The notes under the pieces are model-generated. The model saw only the letters and a program-made list of their open reading frames with translations, was not told where the DNA came from and did no database searches. The translations under genes were made by a program, and so were the position numbers. From CAYZMH01 sp964479445 (GTDB lineage: Bacteria; Bacteroidota; Bacteroidia; Bacteroidales; GCA-2748055): DNA of 40,733 nucleotides. The stretch is from assembly GCA_964479445.1 (NCBI GenBank), contig CAYZMH010000016.1, positions 1 through 40,733 on the forward strand, read 5' to 3'. Below, piece after piece: positions 34,530 through 40,733 of the stretch; the stretch's first letter is position 1; every line of letters starts with the position of its first letter.

Positions 34530-35702
34530 TTATAATGCTTTCCCGCGGATGGCGTCCGTGGGATTCATTTTTGCGATTTTACGGGCTGGCAGGTAACTTA
34601 CAATGGTCGTGGCAATAAGTACCAGCAGGATCGTTCCCGTTACCAGCGCCAGGCTGTAGGCAGGGACGATCGTTTCCGTGATGGGTAACCCGAAGTCATC
34701 TGCTGCCTCGGGCATGGGGAATCCCTGTTTCTTGAGCAACCAGAGTCCGGGAATACCATAAGCGGCGCCCAATAACACTGCCAGGATCGCATACATGGCC
34801 CCCTCGGTGGTGAACACCCCGATCACCTGTTTGCGTGTCATTCCCATGGCGATGAGCGTGCCAATCTCTTTCTGCCTCCGGAAGATCGACAGTACCTGGG
34901 TGTCGAAAACAGCCAGGAGTGCCAGGGCGAGCAGGATGACGTAAAACATAGCACCTCCTTTGGATTTAGTCTGGATCATCTGATCCAGGTTGGCCAGCAA
35001 TTCATCGTCATTTTTAAATTCCCACCCGGGGGGGCTCAACTCCTGCGGAGGATCTGAGCCGGCTACAATATAGGAGGCCTGATTCTCCAGGTCTTTCATA
35101 GATTGCAACCTGTCAAGCGGGATCCATATCTGTCCCTGGTCCACGTTGGGTACATTGGTTTGAAAGATTCCGGCGATACGCACTTCGGTGGCATCGAACA
35201 CGCCGTTGGCATCCCGCCACCTGACCAGGATCTGATCGCCTTCCTCTGCCCCCAGGCTTTTAGCCATCCGGGTTCCGATAAGCGCCGGTATTTCATCTCC
35301 TTCGGTCTTCAACTTATCCACGGGAATTTTCAGCACTTCCTGACGGGTGTCGATACCCTTCATTATGATACTCTGGATGCGGCCTTCGGGATAGATGGTG
35401 GCCTGGGTCAGCAGCACCGGTGCTACATTGGTTTGTCCGTATGATTCAATCACCTGTGGCGGGATCTTATCATGTGCCTCGGAATAGGAGAACGGGTCAT
35501 AAGGATCATAGGAGGATGCCCAGAATTGTCCCTGGGCGGTCTCCCACTCCATACTGTCGCGGCGTGCCTGTTTATTCCATCCCTGCAAAAAACCATTTTG
35601 CATGATGATCACAAAGTAGGTAATGGAAAGGATCAGCACGTTCAGGAATGTCCGCAAGCCGGCTCCCATCAGGTTCCGGTAAGCCAGTCTGAGAGCGATC
35701 AT
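34530..35702 (-). CDS. FtsX/LolCE-type ABC transporter permease (first)
   Basis: 390 aa with the same layout as its downstream partner: one N-terminal TM (~residues 15-37), a MacB-like periplasmic domain, then three TMs (MFYVILLALALLAVFDTQVL, AMYAILAVLLGAAYGIPGLW, ALVTGTILLVLIATTIVSYL). The coupling motif FRRQKEIGTLIAMGMTRKQV and the closing PARKIAKMNPTDAIRG are typical of the family. Its ATG overlaps the ATPase stop by 4 bp (35699-35702), indicating translational coupling. The two permeases differ in sequence and probably form a LolC/LolE-like heterodimer. Confidence 0.92.
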   Translation of the reverse strand: MIALRLAYRNLMGAGLRTFLNVLILSITYFVIIMQNGFLQGWNKQARRDSMEWETAQGQFWASSYDPYDPFSYSEAHDKIPPQVIESYGQTNVAPVLLTQATIYPEGRIQSIIMKGIDTRQEVLKIPVDKLKTEGDEIPALIGTRMAKSLGAEEGDQILVRWRDANGVFDATEVRIAGIFQTNVPNVDQGQIWIPLDRLQSMKDLENQASYIVAGSDPPQELSPPGWEFKNDDELLANLDQMIQTKSKGGAMFYVILLALALLAVFDTQVLSIFRRQKEIGTLIAMGMTRKQVIGVFTTEGAMYAILAVLLGAAYGIPGLWLLKKQGFPMPEAADDFGLPITETIVPAYSLALVTGTILLVLIATTIVSYLPARKIAKMNPTDAIRGKAL

Positions 35703-36412
35703 GATACACCTCCCTCTTTTTTAATGGTTTCATCTGCGGCTACGCGGCCGTCTTCCAGACGAATGATCCGCCTTAGATACTGTATCACTTTTTCGTCGTG
35801 TGTGGCGAAAAGGAATGTAGTATTCAGTTCTTTGTTCAACTCCACCATGGTCCGGAGGATATGATGGGAGTTTTCCGCATCCAGGTTAGCGGTGGGCTCG
35901 TCGGCCAGGACGATCTCCGGGCGCTTGACCATGGCGCGGGCGATGGCTACACGTTGGGATTCTCCCCCTGAGAGTTGCTTGGGTTTGGAGTCTGTTTTGG
36001 GGGTTAGACCGACCCACTCCAGGGCATCCATAACCGCCTTCTTGCGTTTGGAAGAACTCATTTTCATGAGCAGGAGGGGGAACTCCACGTTTTCAAATAC
36101 CGTGTAGACAGGCATCAGGTTAAATGTCTGGAAAATAAAACCGAGATGTTCTTTGCGTAGTTGGGACGCCTTTTTCAGTCCGATTCCCGCAATGGACTGG
36201 TCCAGGACCATGGCATCCCCCTCTGTGGGATTGTCCAGGGATCCCAAAATGTTGAGCATGGTGGTCTTACCCGAACCGCTGGGTCCCACGAGTCCGGAAA
36301 ACTCGCCCTTTTCAACGTCCAGGTTAATATCTTCCAGGGCTGTGAAACTCCCACCGCCCACAGGGTATCGTTTATACATGTGATCGATCTGAATGATGGT
36401 GTTGTTTTTCAT
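35699..36412 (-). CDS. LolD/MacB-type ABC transporter ATP-binding protein
   Basis: Start at 36412 (MKNNTIIQIDHMYKRYPVG); the open frame reaches a possible TTG at 36430, which is unlikely. 237 aa. Walker A is GPSGSGKTTML, the Q-loop lies in FIFQTFNLMP, the signature is LSGGESQRVAIARAM, Walker B is IVLADEPTANLD and the switch His is in FATHDEKVI. It matches the LolD/MacB/FtsE group that pairs with FtsX-type permeases. A 19-bp palindrome (36427-36445) stands in the 89-bp gap before it. Confidence 0.95.
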   Translation of the reverse strand: MKNNTIIQIDHMYKRYPVGGGSFTALEDINLDVEKGEFSGLVGPSGSGKTTMLNILGSLDNPTEGDAMVLDQSIAGIGLKKASQLRKEHLGFIFQTFNLMPVYTVFENVEFPLLLMKMSSSKRKKAVMDALEWVGLTPKTDSKPKQLSGGESQRVAIARAMVKRPEIVLADEPTANLDAENSHHILRTMVELNKELNTTFLFATHDEKVIQYLRRIIRLEDGRVAADETIKKEGGVS

Positions 36413-36426
36413 GATTGGATGGATTA

Positions 36427-36445
36427 TCAATTCTGCATGAATTGA
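36427..36445. promoter_or_regulatory. 19-bp palindrome between the porin and ABC genes
   Basis: TCAATTC (36427-36433), 5-nt spacer, GAATTGA (36439-36445), perfect arms. It lies 15 bp upstream of the ATPase start. It could be an operator for a dimeric regulator or a translation-affecting hairpin; it has no U run, so it is not a standard terminator. Confidence 0.55.
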
Positions 36446-36501
36446 GGGTTACGTGATAGGTTATATAGCGTGTTTATTTTTATTCAGCATTCCTGTATTG
36501 A

Positions 36502-37635
36502 TTAATGGTTAAAAACGGCCATAAATTGAAGGCCCCATCCTCCGAACAGGTTGTTTGTCTGCCTGAATGTATAGAGTTCATAGGTTTCCGGGTTCCAGAA
36601 TCCCATCAAGTGAAAAGTCCACCGGTCGTAGGCCAGAGTCCAGTTGACAAAGCGGTAGAAGTTCCGGTTGGTGATATCGTAGAAAAGGATCGCATTCAGA
36701 TTGTGGATGATATTCATGGGGTAGGTGGCGGATATCCCTGCCAGGTGAGCTGATTGATCTCCCGCGAAAGGCTGTTCTCCTGTCAGGTAAGAGAACCATT
36801 CACCTGTGACCGTCAGTCCGTTCCCTACCCCGAAGGTATAATCTGCCCCTCCGTTGAGCAGGGTTTTATAATCGTAGGGAGAGAAATCCAGGTTTTGATG
36901 CGTCAGCATCCCTTCAAACCAGAGACCGATCAGCATATTGAATTTTCCATCCAGCGCAACCCGGTTTTCATTATAGAGGGTACCGGTATGCAGGGAATCA
37001 GGCAGAATGTTATCCGGACTCACTTTGCGATGGTGGTAGGTACCGGCAATCTCACCGGTCCACAGGGGAAGTTGCACCCTGCCTCCCCATTCGGGTTTTT
37101 TCTTCGGGGAAGGGTAGATTTCCATTCCTTTGGTATGATCGTTACCGTATAACCCCCAGAGCCAGATATTGGCATTGTTCAGGAAATAGTACCGTCCCAG
37201 TAATCCGTATACCCCGTCGGTAAGCTGCAGCGGATCCCGGGGATCGATGCGATCGAACCACATGAGGGGACGCAGCATCTGTGCCGATCCGAAATTGATT
37301 TTCTGAAGGCCGGCTCTCACTTCGAATTGATTGCCGGAGAGTTTGATCCATCCCCGGTAGGGTTCAATGGAGGAGTTCCCGATCAATGTGTCTGTTCCCG
37401 GGACGCTGCCTGAAATCCACATATTGGCAGCGGCCTTTGCTTCCAGGGAGATTGATCCGACAGGCATTGAGAAGGTAAGCTCCGGCAGGTATCTCAAACC
37501 CGCCTGTACCTGGAGGGAGTCGGCCGGATTGGCAGTGGCCCATCCAATCGCCGTTCCGTTCCACTCTATAGTCTGAGCTCGCGAGTTTACCGGGATGCCC
37601 GCCACCATGATCAGCAGGTAAAACAGTTTTTTCAT
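36502..37635 (-). CDS. Outer-membrane beta-barrel protein (DUF1302/porin-like)
   Basis: 377 aa with signal peptide ending at NSRAQ. The mature protein alternates aromatic and small residues in about 16 amphipathic strands (for example YRGWIKLSGNQFEVRAGLQKINFGSAQMLRPLMWFDRIDPRDP, read here as two strands and a turn) and ends in WGLQFMAVFNH, with Phe near the C-terminus as expected of BAM substrates. The LRPLMWFDRIDPRDP turn recalls the DUF1302 family, whose genes often neighbour transport systems. Its ATG overlaps the TetR stop by 4 bp. I infer an outer-membrane acceptor or channel for the ABC/LolA-like system; no substrate can be named. Confidence 0.8.
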   Translation of the reverse strand: MKKLFYLLIMVAGIPVNSRAQTIEWNGTAIGWATANPADSLQVQAGLRYLPELTFSMPVGSISLEAKAAANMWISGSVPGTDTLIGNSSIEPYRGWIKLSGNQFEVRAGLQKINFGSAQMLRPLMWFDRIDPRDPLQLTDGVYGLLGRYYFLNNANIWLWGLYGNDHTKGMEIYPSPKKKPEWGGRVQLPLWTGEIAGTYHHRKVSPDNILPDSLHTGTLYNENRVALDGKFNMLIGLWFEGMLTHQNLDFSPYDYKTLLNGGADYTFGVGNGLTVTGEWFSYLTGEQPFAGDQSAHLAGISATYPMNIIHNLNAILFYDITNRNFYRFVNWTLAYDRWTFHLMGFWNPETYELYTFRQTNNLFGGWGLQFMAVFNH

Positions 37636-38225
37636 CGTTCTTCGGCTTGTGGTTCGAGGACCCCGTAAAAGAAGAACCGGACCAGTTCCATGGCCAGCTC
37701 CTGGGTATCTTTATAATGCATGGTTAATTGCTTATCTTCCACCATCTCAAACATATGGTTGAGGAAATAGAGGATAAACTCCGGTTTAATATCTTTCCGG
37801 ATATAACCCTGCTGCTGGGCATGGATGTAATCATCAGAGATCATTTGCAGGTTTTTACGGGTCATTTTCTGCATATACTCCCGCATTTCAGGGTCACCAT
37901 GTACATAGAGGTCATCGAAAAACTCATTGCTCATGGTTTCAGTCTGTTCTTTCTTAAGTCTGATCTGCTCGAGCACCTTCTCCTTAAAGGGCACATCGCT
38001 GTCCATGATCTCCCTGTATTTCCTGATCGCTTCAGTCATCACCCCGTCGAGTATCGCCATGACCAGCGCCTGTTTATTGGGGTAATACTTATAGAAGGTC
38101 ATTTTACTGATGCCGGCTTCCCGGCAGATCTCTTCCACTGTAACCCGTTTGAAGCCGTGCTTCCAGAAAAGATCCTTTCCTGTGCTTATAATATCCTGCT
38201 GTTTCTGATTATATATTTCCGTCAT
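37632..38225 (-). CDS. TetR-family transcriptional regulator
   Basis: Start at the ATG at 38225 (MTEIYNQKQQDI); the open frame runs to 38537 but that part is non-coding promoter DNA. 197 aa. Residues ~10-57 form the TetR HTH (DLFWKHGFKRVTVEEICREAGISKMTFYKYYPNKQALV is the region, with the recognition helix at ISKMTFYKYY). The helical C-terminus binds an unknown ligand; FLNHMFEMVEDKQLT and AMELVRFFFYGVL are visible there. It is the first gene of the operon and overlaps the barrel gene by 4 bp, so it most likely represses its own operon. Confidence 0.93.
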   Translation of the reverse strand: MTEIYNQKQQDIISTGKDLFWKHGFKRVTVEEICREAGISKMTFYKYYPNKQALVMAILDGVMTEAIRKYREIMDSDVPFKEKVLEQIRLKKEQTETMSNEFFDDLYVHGDPEMREYMQKMTRKNLQMISDDYIHAQQQGYIRKDIKPEFILYFLNHMFEMVEDKQLTMHYKDTQELAMELVRFFFYGVLEPQAEER

Positions 38226-38228
38226 AGG

Positions 38229-38264
38229 TGTACGAAAAATGTTCAATAAAACTAATATCGTACA
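38229..38264. promoter_or_regulatory. Inverted repeat overlapping TetR operon promoter (candidate operator)
   Basis: TGTACGA (38229-38235) and TCGTACA (38258-38264) are perfect arms with a 22-bp spacer, centre to centre 29 bp, close to three helical turns. One arm overlaps the -7 box and the expected transcription start; the other sits 4 bp upstream of the ATG. This is a good position for TetR autorepression. Confidence 0.6.
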
Positions 38265-38293
38265 AATATAAATATTTATTCTATTCGTGTCAA
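38263..38293 (-). promoter_or_regulatory. Promoter of the TetR-porin-ABC-LolA operon
   Basis: Minus strand TTGACA (38293-38288), 17 nt, then TATATTTG (38270-38263). The -7 box is a perfect TAnnTTTG and the TTG is about 20 nt upstream, as in Bacteroidota promoters. The leader to the ATG at 38225 is about 30 nt. Confidence 0.75.
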
Positions 38294-38393
38294 GTAAAAT
38301 CCCATTTTTTGTTCCCTGTGAACATCTGGTAAATAGAAAAAAAATGATTAGCTTGGCAAGGCATTGATCCTTTGAACACTGAAATAAGGAACT

Positions 38394-40178
38394 ATGCCTG
38401 ATAACGAGCGACAAAGAGTGACCACACCTTTTTTTTACGTTGACCCCAGGCCTGAACTTTATCGGCGTGCTTTTTTTGTAGGGGTTATCGTATATCTTCT
38501 TTTCGGGATCCTGGATTACTTTATGCTTCCCCTGCACTATTTATCTGCCTGGATTGCGCGTCTCGTGGTGGTCGTTCCGGTTATTCTCCTGTTGATTTTT
38601 GGATTCAGGTTTTTTTCGAGCAAGCACTATTTTATGAACCTGGTACTGGGAATCATGCTTGCTGCACAGGCCGGTATACTTTTTATGATCTCTGTTTCTG
38701 ATCCTGTTGAGGGAGCCTACTGGGGATATTATGCGGGACTGATCGTGATTATGCTATTCGGGGGCTTTATTTTCCGTCTCACATTCCGGCAAACGGCACT
38801 TTTATGCGGCCTCACCGTGGCTGGGTATAACCTGGTAGCGCTTGTTTTCCAGGGATTACCCTGGGAGGCAGCAGTGCGGGATGGGATTGCCTGGTTCATG
38901 GCAAACAATTTCTTTTTAATTGCGACAGGGATAATGGCCCTGGTGGGGTCACACATCTTTTCGAACTATCAGGCGAGCCTGGAGGCTGAAAGGGAGAAGC
39001 ACCTGCTGGCCAGGGAGAGGGCAGAGGAGAGTGACCGGTTAAAGACCGCGTTTCTCTCCAATATGAGCCATGAAATTCGCACCCCGTTGAATTCGATCAT
39101 CGGGTTTTCCGGATTACTGGGACTGAGTCAGGTCACCGAAGAAAAACGGGAAAAATATATAGGGCTGATTCGGGAAAGCGGGGAACAGCTGGTGCGCATT
39201 GTGGACGATATCATTGATATCTCAAAGATTGAATCCAACCAGGTGCAGCTTGTTAAAAGCTGGCATCCTGCTTTTGACATCGTTCAAAAGGTGGTGGAAT
39301 CCATCAAAAAGATCGAGAAATACCGGGACAAAGCCGGGCGCCTGATCCGGATCAGTTTACCCGCTAAGCCGGAGGAATTGATGTTGTATACCGATCCTGT
39401 TCGCCTCAAACAGGTTCTGAGTAACCTGATCATTAACGGGCTTAAATACACGGAGACAGGATATGTAGAAGTGGGTTTTACACCGGATTACCAGGACCAT
39501 ACACGGGTTTTGCGTTTTTTTGTCAAAGATACCGGGGCCGGGATCCCTTACAAGGAACAGGAGCACGTTTTTGAACGCTTCAGGCAGGTAGAGGGGATTG
39601 CTTTTCGGGAGGGCACCGGTCTGGGATTGAGCATCAGCAAGGGCATTATCCACCTGCTGGGAGGTTCCATATGGATGAATTCGGAACCCGGGGAGGGTAC
39701 GGAGGTCTTTTTTACCCTTCCCCTTCAGAAATCGGGAGGGGTTGAAATGCCTGAAGAGGAGACGGCGGAATGGAAGGAAGGAGCAGTGCCCAACCTGGAA
39801 GGGAAGCGGGTATATATAGCAGAGGATGACCAATCATCCTATTATTACCTCGAGGAGGTGGTCAAAGAGACCGGTGCAGAGGTGAGTCGGGCTGCAGACG
39901 GAAAGAAGTTAATGAGCATGATCGCCCGGGTCCGTCCCGACCTGGTGTTGCTGGATATCAATATGCCTGGCAAGAACGGTTTTGAGGTAACACGGGATAT
40001 ACGGCTGCAGGACAAAGAGATGATCCTGGTTGCCCAATCGGCCTATGCCATGGCCAACGAGCGCAGGCGGATCCTGGCCATGGGGTGCAACGACTACCTG
40101 GTGAAGCCGATCAGAAGGGAAGATTTATTGCGCAAGCTGCATAAATACCTGGATGGGAAAAGGCCGGGGAAGTCCTGA
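38394..40178 (+). CDS. Hybrid sensor histidine kinase / response regulator
   Basis: 594 aa. Residues ~25-190 hold six predicted TM helices with no extracytoplasmic sensor domain. A short coiled coil (residues ~193-213) leads to HisKA with the phosphoacceptor His226 in SNMSHEIRTPLNS. The HATPase region has LIINGLKYTETG (N box), VKDTGAGIPYKEQEHVFERF and GTGLGLSIS. A fused receiver domain at ~473-588 has the acidic AEDD, phospho-Asp521 in LLDINMPGKNG, Ser549 and Lys571. There is no DNA-binding output, so another phosphotransfer partner or an effect by the receiver alone is expected. AAGGA lies before the ATG. It is divergent from the TetR operon with a 168-bp shared gap. Confidence 0.93.
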   Translation: MPDNERQRVTTPFFYVDPRPELYRRAFFVGVIVYLLFGILDYFMLPLHYLSAWIARLVVVVPVILLLIFGFRFFSSKHYFMNLVLGIMLAAQAGILFMISVSDPVEGAYWGYYAGLIVIMLFGGFIFRLTFRQTALLCGLTVAGYNLVALVFQGLPWEAAVRDGIAWFMANNFFLIATGIMALVGSHIFSNYQASLEAEREKHLLARERAEESDRLKTAFLSNMSHEIRTPLNSIIGFSGLLGLSQVTEEKREKYIGLIRESGEQLVRIVDDIIDISKIESNQVQLVKSWHPAFDIVQKVVESIKKIEKYRDKAGRLIRISLPAKPEELMLYTDPVRLKQVLSNLIINGLKYTETGYVEVGFTPDYQDHTRVLRFFVKDTGAGIPYKEQEHVFERFRQVEGIAFREGTGLGLSISKGIIHLLGGSIWMNSEPGEGTEVFFTLPLQKSGGVEMPEEETAEWKEGAVPNLEGKRVYIAEDDQSSYYYLEEVVKETGAEVSRAADGKKLMSMIARVRPDLVLLDINMPGKNGFEVTRDIRLQDKEMILVAQSAYAMANERRRILAMGCNDYLVKPIRREDLLRKLHKYLDGKRPGKS

Positions 40179-40271
40179 TACCGGCATGAAGCGGCATAGG
40201 AGTGACCAACTCCGGTGCCATTCTGGTGAGTAAGGAGGGGCAGGAAACCAGCATAGTAAAAAAATATAATT

Positions 40272-40299
40272 CATAATTATCCGCTTGTGACATAATTAT
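40272..40299. repeat. Direct repeat CATAATTAT upstream of the last gene
   Basis: CATAATTAT at 40272-40280 and again at 40291-40299 (19-bp period), ending 6 bp before the ATG at 40305. Each unit contains the palindrome ATAATTAT. It may be a regulator site or simply AT-rich promoter DNA. Confidence 0.35.
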
Positions 40300-40304
40300 A
40301 AAGT

Positions 40305-40733
40305 ATGAAAAGAGAATATAGAATGACGGTCTCCCTGCTATTGTTCTTGGGGCTGACCTTTACACCGTTTCTCCGGGCACAGTCAGAGAGTATGATGGAA
40401 GGAGAGTTTTCTATCGAATCATCCTCCACACTATCTCCCAGCAGCACAGCCAGTTTTATTCCCGGTCATCTCATGGATGGTACCCGGCGTTCGTGGTGTG
40501 AGGGGGTTACAGGATCTGCTGCAGGGACCACGATCAGAGTGGACCTGGGATTTACAACACAGCTTCGCTACCTGACCATCAAAAACGGGTATGGGTTGGA
40601 AAAATACTGGGAGGCCAATCAGCGCATCAGGAAGATACGCCTGAGTAATGAAGCCGGCCGGGAGCGAATAATCGAATTGAAGGATACACCGGGGCTACAG
40701 CAGATATCCCTGGAACAAATAGAGCAGGACGGG
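40305..40733 (+). CDS. Secreted protein with discoidin-like (NADase-type glycan-binding) domain, 3' truncated by window edge
   Basis: An open frame from ATG 40305 runs to the last base (143 codons). The first 26 residues are a signal peptide (TVSLLLFLGLTFTPFLRAQ). Residues ~37-140 match the discoidin-like fold seen in NADase-type glycan-binding domains: STLSPSSTASFIPGHLMDG, then RRSWCEGVTGSAAGTTIRVDLG, YLTIKNGYGLEKYWEANQR and IRKIRLSNEAGRERIIELKD. The pattern of a variable-Trp loop followed by NGY and N-R-(I/V)-(R/K)-K-(I/L) is the family's hallmark. It lies 126 bp downstream of the hybrid kinase on the same strand. The rest of the protein is outside the window, so its overall function is unknown. 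Confidence 0.75.
   Translation, partial: MKREYRMTVSLLLFLGLTFTPFLRAQSESMMEGEFSIESSSTLSPSSTASFIPGHLMDGTRRSWCEGVTGSAAGTTIRVDLGFTTQLRYLTIKNGYGLEKYWEANQRIRKIRLSNEAGRERIIELKDTPGLQQISLEQIEQDG

Noticed and set aside
37728..38249. 173-aa plus-strand open frame
   Set aside because: Antisense to the TetR gene and runs into its promoter.
38226..38537. N-terminal extension of the TetR frame to 38537
   Set aside because: The extra 104 residues have no family similarity and include the consensus promoter and the start of the divergent kinase gene. The HTH begins right after the ATG at 38225.

Overview
The window is a chromosomal segment from a member of the Bacteroidota. The evidence is two SusC/SusD pairs, four proteins ending in a T9SS (Por) C-terminal sorting domain, several lipoproteins with short signal peptides ending in Cys, promoters of the TTTG-N19-TAnnTTTG type, and A-rich leaders. 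The methylmalonyl-CoA mutase pair and class II fumarase fit a succinate/propionate-metabolising, environmental Bacteroidia-type organism. I cannot name a genus.

Region 1 (1-20415) is a surface polysaccharide-use region. A T9SS-secreted beta-helix protein, cut by the left edge (1-1719, +), converges on a leftward six-gene operon (14032 to 1740): SusC1, SusD1, an N-terminally reduced SusC2, SusD2, a DUF1735-type surface lipoprotein, and a GH99-like lipoprotein with the Glu-Trp-His-Glu catalytic signature. Upstream on the same strand lie three T9SS cargo proteins: a DUF5010-like TIM-barrel enzyme with a carbohydrate-binding domain, and two strand-repeat proteins with Cadherin-like domains. The larger of these contains a perfect ~602-bp internal DNA duplication. 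Much of 1740-17650 is AT-rich compared with the genes to its right. No PUL regulator (HTCS, SusR, ECF/anti-sigma) is present.

Region 2 (20700-32400) is mostly housekeeping: tRNA-Glu(TTC) with a textbook promoter and terminator, Mpl (peptidoglycan recycling), a divergent MBL-fold hydrolase, methylmalonyl-CoA mutase small and large subunits, fumarase C, and a three-gene operon for a sortilin/BNR-repeat exoprotein, an ArsC-family protein and a degenerate CAP-domain lipoprotein.

Region 3 (32405-38300) is a compact leftward operon: TetR regulator, outer-membrane beta-barrel, ABC ATPase, two FtsX/LolCE-type permeases and a LolA-like periplasmic carrier, closed by a perfect 17-bp-arm terminator. 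It reads as a self-regulated inner-to-outer-membrane lipid or lipoprotein export route and is the best candidate here for an undercharacterised system. It has a strong promoter overlapped by an inverted repeat, plus a second 19-bp palindrome inside the operon.

Region 4 (38394-40733) holds a divergent six-TM hybrid histidine kinase/response regulator and the start of a secreted protein with a discoidin-like (NADase-type glycan-binding) domain, cut by the right edge.
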